Shown here piece after piece: positions 1 to 8,586 of a stretch of DNA of 53,792 nt. Position 1 is the first letter of the stretch; the number at the start of each line of letters is the position of its first letter. The translations under genes were made by a program, and so were the position numbers. This stretch comes from Sphingomonadaceae bacterium. Lineage in GTDB: Bacteria > Pseudomonadota > Alphaproteobacteria > Sphingomonadales > Sphingomonadaceae. A model generated the notes under the pieces. The model worked only from the letters and a program-made list of their open reading frames with translations, did no database searches and had not been told where the DNA came from. The stretch spans positions 1-53,792 of the forward strand of contig JANYGB010000009.1 in assembly GCA_025359445.1 (NCBI GenBank), written 5' to 3'.

Positions 1-645
<645 letters not shown>

Positions 646-671
646 GCGCTGAGTTAGCTGAGACAAAAAGG

Positions 672-701
672 CCCCGCCGGAGCGATCCGGCGGGGTTTTT
701 T
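672..701 (+). terminator. Intrinsic terminator after rpoC
   Basis: A perfect 9-bp GC stem (CCCCGCCGG at 672-680 with CCGGCGGGG at 687-695) closes a 6-base loop and is followed by six T residues (696-701). It starts 26 bases after the rpoC stop codon. This is the classic shape of a Rho-independent terminator and is the clearest one in the window. Confidence 0.95.
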
Positions 702-729
702 GTTGCGGGGGCAGTGGCAACAGCGTTTT

Positions 730-1902
730 TTAGCTGGCTGTAGCCAAAGTCCGCTCGTGCGCCGCGACCACCGCGCGGCTCACCGCCTGCATCATTTCCA
801 TCCGCGCCTTGATCGGCAGCCGGGTCTCGCCGATCAGCACCGCAACGGCGTAACGCGTGCCGTCGGGGGCCTGGAAGATCGCCACATCGTTGTAGCCGGT
901 GGCGAGGCCTTGCAGTTCCTGGCCAGTCCCGGTCTTGTGATAGACCGTCCAGTCCGCGGGGAGCGCGCCCTTCAATCGCTTGGGTCCGCTGCGCGAATGG
1001 GCCATGATATCGAGCAGGACATTGGTCGAACCGGCCGACAGCAGTTGCCCCTGCCCCAGCAGCGCGAGCGCATGGGCGATCCCAGCCGGCGTTGCACCAT
1101 CGAGCGGGTCGGCAATGTACGAGGTCAGCAAGGCCTGACGCTGCGGCATTGGCAGGCGCGCGCGGGCTTGTTCGAAATTGTACCCGGTCGCAAGATCGGG
1201 GGTCCATTGCAGTCCGGCAATCTGGCTTTGTAACAACCGCTCGCCGGGTCCGAAGCGGATCCCGGAAATGCCGCGCTCGGTAAGAATCGCGCGGACATGA
1301 TCGGGGCCGCCGACGCGCCATAGCAGCTTGTCGTTGGCCATGTTGTCCGACAGCGAAAGCGCGGCGCGCATCATCGCTGCGGTGGGCAAGGTCAGCGAAC
1401 CTTGCTTCAAAACGGTCCAACGCATCGGCTGGTTGAATACGACCTGGTCTTCGGGCCGCAAAGTGAGCGGCTCATCGAGTCGCAATTTCCCGCGATCGAC
1501 CGCGTCGAGCACGCTGATCGCCACCCATAGTTTAGAAACGCTCTGCTGCGGGAAATACTGGTCAGTACGCGTCCCGACCGTCCAGTCGCAGCCGGCTTGG
1601 GTGACTGCAATTCCCACTTTGCCGGCGAAGCTTTGCGCAATGTTGGTCAGGTCCTGCTGCAACTGCGCAGGGCGCGGGGCGCAGTTGACCATCGGCACAG
1701 GAGCGCGGGCGAAGGCCTGCGGGATCGCCGAGCCCAGCTTGCCTGCCAAGCTTTGACGATGACTGACCAGCGCTAGCCCGGCGAACCCAACCCCGGCCAA
1801 AGCAAGCGCAGCCACGAACAATCGCCGCAACCGTCTTGGGCGAGGGGTTCCCAGACTTCGGCTCAGAGTTGTTGGATTGTCGCGCCGCAGATGTGTTGTC
1901 AT
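730..1902 (-). CDS. Class A beta-lactamase-like serine hydrolase
   Basis: A 390-residue protein with a basic N-terminus and a hydrophobic segment at about residues 27-46 (signal peptide or anchor), then a penicillin-binding fold. The serine-hydrolase motifs are in class A order: SVSK (121-124, nucleophile Ser and general-base Lys), SDN (185-187) and KTG (323-325). A Glu at 221 aligns with the class A omega-loop Glu166, but the residue aligned with Asn170 is Gln225, and the segment after it is about 35 residues longer than in typical class A enzymes. It may be a beta-lactamase or a related peptidase or esterase; the substrate cannot be told from sequence. I chose ATG 1902 over the upstream ATG at 2016, because the longer form would overlap the divergent cioA start. 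No strong Shine-Dalgarno is visible. The gene faces rpoC tail to tail across the terminator. Confidence 0.85.
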   Translation of the reverse strand: MTTHLRRDNPTTLSRSLGTPRPRRLRRLFVAALALAGVGFAGLALVSHRQSLAGKLGSAIPQAFARAPVPMVNCAPRPAQLQQDLTNIAQSFAGKVGIAVTQAGCDWTVGTRTDQYFPQQSVSKLWVAISVLDAVDRGKLRLDEPLTLRPEDQVVFNQPMRWTVLKQGSLTLPTAAMMRAALSLSDNMANDKLLWRVGGPDHVRAILTERGISGIRFGPGERLLQSQIAGLQWTPDLATGYNFEQARARLPMPQRQALLTSYIADPLDGATPAGIAHALALLGQGQLLSAGSTNVLLDIMAHSRSGPKRLKGALPADWTVYHKTGTGQELQGLATGYNDVAIFQAPDGTRYAVAVLIGETRLPIKARMEMMQAVSRAVVAAHERTLATAS

Positions 1903-1903
1903 G

Positions 1904-1918
1904 ATTTGCGCTGCAAAT
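1904..1918. repeat. Palindrome at the start of the beta-lactamase-like gene
   Basis: ATTTGC (1904-1909) and GCAAAT (1913-1918) are perfect inverted 6-bp arms with a 3-base spacer. The element lies one base upstream of the start codon of the minus-strand hydrolase gene, inside the divergent region shared with cioA. It could be an operator half-buried in the translation start or a small mRNA hairpin over the ribosome site. No specific regulator is suggested. Confidence 0.35.
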
Positions 1919-2024
1919 AGGATGACTAGCGCCCAGCGCAAAGGGCCGGAGCGACCAACCGTGCGGTTTTTCCCGGTAATGTGCAGTCGGATCAGGCTGC
2001 TGACCGTTATTCGCATGTTTTGCG

Positions 2025-3368
2025 TTGCTTTTGTTCCCAGCCTTCACGATCGGACTGGCCAGCTTTCTCGCGATGCTCGAACTGCTGCATTTGCGCACGG
2101 GCAAGCCGGTCTACGACAATCTCTACCGCTACTGGCTGCGAATTTTCTCGGTGGTCTTCGCGATGGGCGTGGTTTCGGGACTGGTCATGTCGTACCAGTT
2201 CGGCACCAATTGGGCGGTGTTTTCGGACAAGGCCGGGCCGGTGATCGGGCCGCTGATGGCTTATGAGGTGCTGACCGCGTTCTTCCTTGAGGCCGGTTTT
2301 CTGGGGGTGATGCTGTTCGGGCGGGACAAAGTCGGGCCGCGGCTGCATTTCACGGCTACGCTGGCGGTGGCCGTTGGCACCTTCATTTCGGCGTTCTGGA
2401 TCATCGCGGTCAACAGCTGGATGCAGACGCCGACCGGCTATGAGCTAAGCCCCAATGGCCAGTTCCTGCCCGGGCCCAGCTGGGCCGCGATCATCTTTAA
2501 CCCATCGATGGCGTACCGGCTGGTCCACACGGTGATCGCCGCTTACCTGACCACCGCCTTTGCGGTGGGCGGGGTAGGCGCGTGGCACTTGCTCAAGGAC
2601 CGCGACAACCCCGGCGCGCGCACCATGTTTTCCATGGCGATGTGGATGGCCGCACTGGTTGCGCCGGTGCAGATTCTGGCCGGCGATGCGCATGGCCTCA
2701 ACACGCTTGAATATCAGCCGGCCAAGGTGATGGCGATGGAGGGGCATTACCAAAGCCACCCCAACGGCGCGCCGCTGATCCTGTTCGGGATCCCGAACAG
2801 CAAGGAGCGGCGGATCGATTATGCCGTTGAAATTCCCAAGGCCTCGTCACTGATCCTGCGCCACGATGCCAATGCGCCGTTGGCCGGGCTGGACACCATT
2901 GCGTTGGCCGATCAGCCGCCGGTGGGGATCGTGTTCTGGGCGTTTCGGATCATGGTCGGGCTGGGGTTTTCGATGGCCGGGCTGGGGCTGCTCAGCCTGT
3001 TCCTGCGCTGGCGCGGCAAGCTTTACGACCACCGCCTGCTGCTGCGGTTCGCGGTCTTGATGGGTCCGGCCGGGTTCATTGCGGTGTTGGCCGGGTGGAC
3101 TGTAACCGAGGTCGGCCGCCAGCCCTTCACGATCTATCACCTGCTGCGCACCGCTCAGAGCGTCTCGCCGCTGGGCGCGCCGGCTGTCGCCGCATCACTG
3201 GTCGCCTTTGCCGTCACCTATTTCACCGTGTTCGGGTTTGGCATCTGGTATCTGCTGCGGATGATGGCCAAGCCGCCCGAGGCGCATGAACCGGCCTTGC
3301 CCAACGATCCAACCCGCACCGCCGGAGTAACGCCCGCACCCGCCTTGCTGGGAGGGACCGAGACATGA
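2025..3368 (+). CDS. cydA: Cytochrome bd / cyanide-insensitive ubiquinol oxidase subunit I, N-terminus disrupted
   Basis: Subunit I of a bd-type quinol oxidase (inner membrane; oxidises ubiquinol and reduces O2). From FPAFTIGLASFLAMLE onward the protein matches the family throughout. Visible are the QFGTNW and AFFLEAGFLG blocks; the heme b558 ligands, His in YRLVHTVIAAYLTTA and Met in FRIMVGLG; the quinol-site QPAKVMAMEGHY motif; and the WTVTEVGRQP signature near the C-terminus. The Q-loop is short, as in the CioA type. The first possible start in this frame is TTG 2025. That leaves out the family's first helix start, including the conserved axial His (His19 in E. coli) that should precede FPAFTIG. 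Upstream DNA encodes a SRI...LTV-like stretch in another frame (from ATG 1979), which suggests a frame disruption. It overlaps cydB by ATGA. The family assignment is certain; whether the product is functional is open. Confidence 0.85.
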   Translation: MLLFPAFTIGLASFLAMLELLHLRTGKPVYDNLYRYWLRIFSVVFAMGVVSGLVMSYQFGTNWAVFSDKAGPVIGPLMAYEVLTAFFLEAGFLGVMLFGRDKVGPRLHFTATLAVAVGTFISAFWIIAVNSWMQTPTGYELSPNGQFLPGPSWAAIIFNPSMAYRLVHTVIAAYLTTAFAVGGVGAWHLLKDRDNPGARTMFSMAMWMAALVAPVQILAGDAHGLNTLEYQPAKVMAMEGHYQSHPNGAPLILFGIPNSKERRIDYAVEIPKASSLILRHDANAPLAGLDTIALADQPPVGIVFWAFRIMVGLGFSMAGLGLLSLFLRWRGKLYDHRLLLRFAVLMGPAGFIAVLAGWTVTEVGRQPFTIYHLLRTAQSVSPLGAPAVAASLVAFAVTYFTVFGFGIWYLLRMMAKPPEAHEPALPNDPTRTAGVTPAPALLGGTET

Positions 3369-4363
3369 TCGACCTGACTGTCATCTGGGCCGGGATCATC
3401 GCCGTGGCGATTGTCGCTTACGTGGTGCTCGACGGATTTGACTTGGGCATCGGCATCCTGTTCCCGCGCCTTGACGTTGGGCCCGAGCGCGACACCGCGA
3501 TGAACAGCGTCGCGCCGGTGTGGGATGGCAACGAGACCTGGCTGGTGCTGGGCGGGGGCGGCTTGCTCGCCGCTTTTCCGCTCGCCTACGCAATCGTGCT
3601 GCCCGCGCTCTATGCGCCGATTATCGCGATGATGCTCGGGCTGGTGCTGCGCGGCGTGGCGTTCGAATTCCGCTGGCGCGATCCGGCGCACCGCGCGGCG
3701 TGGGATGTGGCCTTCGCCGCTGGATCGACCATTGCCACTTTTGCGCAAGGTGTGGCGCTCGGCGCGCTGCTGCAAGGGATCACCGTTACCGGGCGGGCAT
3801 ACGGCGGCGGGTGGTGGGAATGGCTGTCGCCGTTTTCGCTGCTGACCGGGTTCAGTCTGGTGATCGGCTATGCGCTGCTTGGGGCCTGTTGGCTCATCTG
3901 GAAGAGCGAGCACGGCTTGCAGGACAAGGCGTTCCGCTACGCTGCCTGGCTCGCGCCGGCGCTGCTGCTCGCGATTGCTGCGGTCAGCCTCGCCACCTTG
4001 ACGTTGGAGCAGCAGTATTACCTGCGCTGGATTCGCTACCCCGGCATATTGCTTACCGCGCCGGTCCCGCTAGCGACCGCGGCCATCGGCGTGCTGTTCT
4101 TCCGCGCGATCAAACAGCGGCGCGAGGCGCAGCCGTTTTTCCTCGCGCTGGCGCTGTTTGGCCTGTGCATCGCCGGGCTTGGCATATCGATCTGGCCCGA
4201 TGTCATCCCGGCCCGGGTGACGATCTGGCAGGCCGCCGCGCCTTATCGCAGCCAAGTCTTTATGCTGGTTGGCGCGGTCATCATGGTGCCGGTGATCCTG
4301 GCCTACACTGCCTGGGCTTACTGGGTGTTTCGCGGCAAGGTCGACGCAGCGGGGTATCATTGA
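3365..4363 (+). CDS. cydB: Cytochrome bd / cyanide-insensitive ubiquinol oxidase subunit II
   Basis: A 332-residue polytopic inner-membrane protein, the partner subunit of the bd oxidase. It shows the family N-terminus with VLDGFDLGIG (21-30) and the diagnostic WDGNETWLVLGGG (53-65), followed by about seven further hydrophobic helices and the C-terminal YTAWAYWVFRGKV typical of CioB. Length is normal for the family. It starts in an ATGA overlap with the subunit I gene and ends in a TGATG overlap with the DUF2474 gene, so the three genes are one translationally coupled operon. Unlike subunit I, this gene is intact throughout. Confidence 0.97.
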   Translation: MIDLTVIWAGIIAVAIVAYVVLDGFDLGIGILFPRLDVGPERDTAMNSVAPVWDGNETWLVLGGGGLLAAFPLAYAIVLPALYAPIIAMMLGLVLRGVAFEFRWRDPAHRAAWDVAFAAGSTIATFAQGVALGALLQGITVTGRAYGGGWWEWLSPFSLLTGFSLVIGYALLGACWLIWKSEHGLQDKAFRYAAWLAPALLLAIAAVSLATLTLEQQYYLRWIRYPGILLTAPVPLATAAIGVLFFRAIKQRREAQPFFLALALFGLCIAGLGISIWPDVIPARVTIWQAAAPYRSQVFMLVGAVIMVPVILAYTAWAYWVFRGKVDAAGYH

Positions 4364-4473
4364 TGGCTGACGGCATGAAACGGCTAGCGTGGTTCGCGGC
4401 GATCTGGGCGGGGAGCGTGTTGGCGCTGGGCGCGGTGTCGTTTGCTTTGCGATTGGTGCTCAACCCCGCTTAA
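4363..4473 (+). CDS. DUF2474-type small oxidase-associated membrane protein
   Basis: A 36-residue protein with a single predicted membrane helix (residues about 8-31, WFAAIWAGSVLALGAVSFAL) preceded by basic residues MADGMKR. Its start codon overlaps the cydB stop as TGATG. Size, sequence (R-L-x-W-F-x-x-I-W-x-x-S-V-L-A-L-G) and position directly behind cydB match the DUF2474 family, the small proteins encoded with cyanide-insensitive bd oxidases and thought to play a CydX-like stabilising role. The last codon and stop overlap the stop of the convergent minus-strand hydrolase gene by four bases. It is short enough to be missed by automatic calling. Confidence 0.85.
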   Translation: MADGMKRLAWFAAIWAGSVLALGAVSFALRLVLNPA

Positions 4474-5612
4474 CCGGCGTAGGCCAATTCCTCCAGCGCG
4501 CCGAACGCCGCGAGCGCCCCGGCGTCACCAAACGGCGCAAGCTGGCTCATGAACACGCCGCCCACACCTTTGGCGGGATCGAACCAGTAATACGAATTGA
4601 AGATCCCCGCCCAGGCGAGACTGCCTGATGAGCGGCCGTGCGGGCCGGGTTCTGGGTTGATCAGAAACCCGAGGCCCCAGCCGGTGTGCTGGTCGGGGAA
4701 GGTATCATACGGCCCGGCCAGTTCTGGCATCGCGCTGCCCATCTTGCCCGCGCGCAAAGGGGCGACCTGGTTGCGGGACATTGCGGCTACGGTCTCGGCC
4801 TTCAAGACCCTCACCCCATCAAGCTCGCCGCCGCGCAGCAGCATCCGCACGAACCGGGCATAGTCGGCTGCAGTAGAAGACAACCCGCCGCCGCCCATAT
4901 GGAACTCGCCCCCGCCGAGCACCGCCGGATTGATCTCCCAGCCACCATCGGCAGTGCGAACATGGACCGTGGCCGAGCCCACAGGCATTTCGGCGCGGAA
5001 GGCGGTGCTGGCCATACCGAGCGGCCCGGTAACGTGCTCGGCCAGATAATCGCCCAGCGTCTGCCCGGAGATCGCCTCGACCGCCTGCCCGACCCAATCG
5101 GTTGCGACACTGTATTCCCAAGCTTCGCCCGGATCGAACATGAGCGGCATCTTGATCGACGCCAACGATCCAGGTTCAGGCATGCCTGTGGCGGCGTACC
5201 AGCCGAGCACTTCGGGGTGAATGAAGAAATAGCCCAGCCCGGCGGTATGGGTCAGCAGATGGCGCAGCGTGATCGGACCCTTGGCCGGGCGCAACTGCGG
5301 CTTGCCGTCAGCGCCGGTGCCGGTCATTACTTGTGGATTGGCAAGATCGGGCAAGACTAGACCGATATCAGCATCGAGGCTCAGCCGTCCCTGCTCGACC
5401 AACTGCATCGCGGCCACAGAGGTAATCGCCTTGGTCATCGAGGCGATCTGGAACAGCGTATCTTCGCGCATCGGCACATGGCCGACCGCATCTGCCTCGC
5501 CCACCGCGCGGGCAAAGGTCACGCCGTCCTTATCGACGATCATACCGACAGCGCCGGGAAGGTTAGCGGAGGCAACAGCCTGATCGAACTTTGCTGGGTT
5601 TATCATCCGCAT
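4470..5612 (-). CDS. Beta-lactamase-family serine hydrolase (family VIII esterase-like)
   Basis: A 380-residue protein with the class C / family VIII fold. SMTK (58-61) supplies the nucleophilic Ser and the Lys, and Tyr167 in WEYSVATDW occupies the YxN/YxS position. The conserved LLTHTAGL (119-126) and the C-terminal WGLGF motif are also present. There is no obvious signal peptide, so it is probably cytoplasmic, which fits an esterase or transesterase better than a beta-lactamase. The start is ATG 5612 (an alternative ATG lies at 5606). It is transcribed away from nadE and ends against the DUF2474 gene. The substrate is unknown. Confidence 0.88.
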   Translation of the reverse strand: MRMINPAKFDQAVASANLPGAVGMIVDKDGVTFARAVGEADAVGHVPMREDTLFQIASMTKAITSVAAMQLVEQGRLSLDADIGLVLPDLANPQVMTGTGADGKPQLRPAKGPITLRHLLTHTAGLGYFFIHPEVLGWYAATGMPEPGSLASIKMPLMFDPGEAWEYSVATDWVGQAVEAISGQTLGDYLAEHVTGPLGMASTAFRAEMPVGSATVHVRTADGGWEINPAVLGGGEFHMGGGGLSSTAADYARFVRMLLRGGELDGVRVLKAETVAAMSRNQVAPLRAGKMGSAMPELAGPYDTFPDQHTGWGLGFLINPEPGPHGRSSGSLAWAGIFNSYYWFDPAKGVGGVFMSQLAPFGDAGALAAFGALEELAYAG

Positions 5613-5647
5613 TGGCTAACGCGTTCAGTGCCCTTAGGGAAGTCACC

Positions 5648-7303
5648 ATGGTCGATACGCTTTCCATCACACTCGCTCAACTCAACCAATCGGTCGGCGA
5701 TATCGCTGGCAACGCCGCAGCCATGCTCGCAGCGCGAGGACGCGCCGGTAACGCCGACCTGATCGTCTTCCCCGAAATGCAGCTGATCGGCTACCCGGCC
5801 GAAGACCTGGTATTGAAACCCGCGCTGATCGAGCGCGCCGCCGCCGAGCTTGACCGGATGGCGCAGGCTACGGCAAGCGGCGGGCCGGCGATGCTGGTCG
5901 GCTCGATCTTCGTGATCGACGGCGCGCTGCACAACGGGGTGGCGCTGCTCGATGGCGGCAAAGTTGCCGCCATCCGGCTCAAGCACGAACTGCCCAATTA
6001 CGGCACCTTTGACGAAGTGCGCCTGTTCCAACCCGGCCCGCTGCCCGAGCCGATCGTGTTCAAGGGGGTGATGATCGGGTTGCCGATTTGCGAGGACATC
6101 TGGCACCCCGACGTGTGCCGGCATCTGGCGGATTTTGGCGCCGAACTGCTGATCTGCATCAACGGCAGCCCCTACGAGATCGACAAGGACACGCTCCGCA
6201 TCGACGGGGTGGCCAAGCGCCGCGCGGTCGATACCGGGCTGCCGCTGGCTTACCTCAACCGCGTCGGCGGGCAGGACGAACTGGTGTTCGATGGGGCGAG
6301 CTTCGTGGTCAACGGCGATGGCAGCCTCGCCGTCCAGCTGACCGACTGGGAGGAGCAGGAGGTCACCACCCGCTGGACCCGCACCGCGAATGGCTGGCGC
6401 TGCGACCGGGGCCAGGTCGCGCGGCTCGCCGATCATCCCGAAGATATCTATTGCGCGATGGTGCTGGCGCTGCGCGATTACGTTGATCGCAACCGCTTCC
6501 CCGGAGTGGTACTGGGACTGTCGGGCGGGATCGACAGCGCGATCTGCGCTGCGATTGCCGCCGACGCGCTTGGACCAGCCCGCGTGTGGTGCGTGATGCT
6601 GCCGAGCCGCTTCACCGGTCAGCTCAGCCTCGATCTGGCGGCCGAATGCGCCGCGATGATCGGATGCAAGCTCGACACGATCCCGATTGCCCCGGCGGTC
6701 GAGGCGTTCGACACTATGCTGTCGGGCAGCTTTGCCGATGTGACGGTCGATATCACCGAGGAAAATATCCAGAGCCGGATCCGCGGCGTGACCTTGATGG
6801 CGCTCTCCAACAAGTTCGGCCCGATGCTGCTGACCACCGGCAACAAGAGCGAGATGAGCGTCGGCTACGCGACGATATACGGCGACATGGCGGGCGGCTA
6901 CAACCCGCTCAAAGATGCCTACAAGATGACCGTCTTCGCAATCTCGCGTTGGCGCAACCTCCACAAACCCAAAATCGGGCTCGGCCCGGACGGCCCGGTA
7001 ATGCCCGAGGCGATCATAACCCGGCCCCCCTCAGCCGAACTGCGCCCCGACCAGAAGGACGAGGATTCGCTCCCGCCTTACCCGGTGCTCGACGGGATCC
7101 TGCTTGGGCTGGTCGAACACGAAAAGAGCGTTGATCAGCTGGTCGCCGAGGGCTTTGCGCGCGACACTGTCGTGCGGATCGAACGCCTGCTCAACCTCGC
7201 CGAATACAAGCGCCGTCAAGCTCCGCCGGGGGTTAAGCTCGGGACCAGGAACTTCGGGCGGGATCGAAGATATCCGATTACGAACGCGTTCCGGAGCGGG
7301 TGA
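5648..7303 (+). CDS. nadE: Glutamine-dependent NAD+ synthase
   Basis: A two-domain enzyme that amidates nicotinic acid adenine dinucleotide to NAD+, the last step of NAD synthesis. Residues 1-260 form a nitrilase-type glutaminase with the catalytic triad visible as Glu43 (FPEMQLIGYP), Lys112 (RLKHELPNYG) and Cys148 (GLPICEDIW). Residues 270-552 are the synthetase with the PP-loop SGGIDS at 292-297. The length of 552 residues is normal. ATG 5648 is preferred to an upstream in-frame TTG at 5591 because the family N-terminus (SITLAQLNQSVGDIAGN) begins here. It is divergent from the esterase-like gene. The first enzyme of the de novo route, nadB, is also in this window at 45-46.7 kb. Confidence 0.97.
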   Translation: MVDTLSITLAQLNQSVGDIAGNAAAMLAARGRAGNADLIVFPEMQLIGYPAEDLVLKPALIERAAAELDRMAQATASGGPAMLVGSIFVIDGALHNGVALLDGGKVAAIRLKHELPNYGTFDEVRLFQPGPLPEPIVFKGVMIGLPICEDIWHPDVCRHLADFGAELLICINGSPYEIDKDTLRIDGVAKRRAVDTGLPLAYLNRVGGQDELVFDGASFVVNGDGSLAVQLTDWEEQEVTTRWTRTANGWRCDRGQVARLADHPEDIYCAMVLALRDYVDRNRFPGVVLGLSGGIDSAICAAIAADALGPARVWCVMLPSRFTGQLSLDLAAECAAMIGCKLDTIPIAPAVEAFDTMLSGSFADVTVDITEENIQSRIRGVTLMALSNKFGPMLLTTGNKSEMSVGYATIYGDMAGGYNPLKDAYKMTVFAISRWRNLHKPKIGLGPDGPVMPEAIITRPPSAELRPDQKDEDSLPPYPVLDGILLGLVEHEKSVDQLVAEGFARDTVVRIERLLNLAEYKRRQAPPGVKLGTRNFGRDRRYPITNAFRSG

Positions 7304-7376
7304 CGCACCAATCTTTCACCCTGCACGCCAGAAACCCCATTTACATTGCGTCACCGCGCGGTTAGGGGCGCGTCCC

Positions 7377-7454
7377 ATGTCCAGCATGCCAATCACGACT
7401 ATTACCATCAAACCGGCCGCCAATGCGGGAACGGTTGTGGGGTCGCGTAACTAA
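7377..7454 (+). CDS. Thr/Ile-rich leader peptide of the asd attenuator
   Basis: A 25-residue open frame reading MSSMPITTITIKPAANAG and seven further residues, ending TAA at 7452-7454. The run Ile-Thr-Thr-Ile-Thr-Ile (codons 7392-7409) resembles the control codons of the E. coli thr operon leader (thrL). An AGGGG at 7363-7367 sits nine bases before the ATG. The peptide lies between nadE and asd, and asd makes the branch-point precursor of Thr, Ile, Met and Lys. The RNA around it can fold into mutually exclusive hairpins (see the attenuator entry). The peptide itself is unlikely to have a function beyond ribosome stalling. It is inferred from sequence and is not a recognised family. Confidence 0.75.
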   Translation: MSSMPITTITIKPAANAGTVVGSRN

Positions 7455-7499
7455 GCCACCTGCACAAACCGCCCCGCACGAGCAGGCGGGGCTTTCCTT
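7411..7499 (+). promoter_or_regulatory. Transcription attenuator upstream of asd
   Basis: Four segments can pair in three mutually exclusive ways. The pause hairpin (1:2) joins AACCG 7411-7415 with CGGTT 7432-7436, and CCGC 7417-7420 with GCGG 7425-7428. The antiterminator (2:3) joins GCGGG 7425-7429 with CCCGC 7473-7477, and CGGTT 7432-7436 with AACCG 7467-7471. The terminator (3:4) joins GCCCCGC 7471-7477 with GCGGGGC 7486-7492 and is followed by TTTCCTTC. Segment 1 begins right after the Thr/Ile codons, so a ribosome stalled there would mask it and favour 2:3. A ribosome reaching the stop at 7452 would cover segment 2 and favour the terminator. The U-tract is weak. The asd start codon lies 59 bases beyond the hairpin. 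Confidence 0.72.
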
Positions 7500-7508
7500 C
7501 ACGGATAA

Positions 7509-8579
<1,071 letters not shown>

Positions 8580-8586
8580 GCCGTCG

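Noticed and set aside
5603..6964. Long minus-strand open frame (453 codons) opposite nadE
   Set aside because: Same reason: antisense of nadE with no coherent domains and composition typical of shadows.
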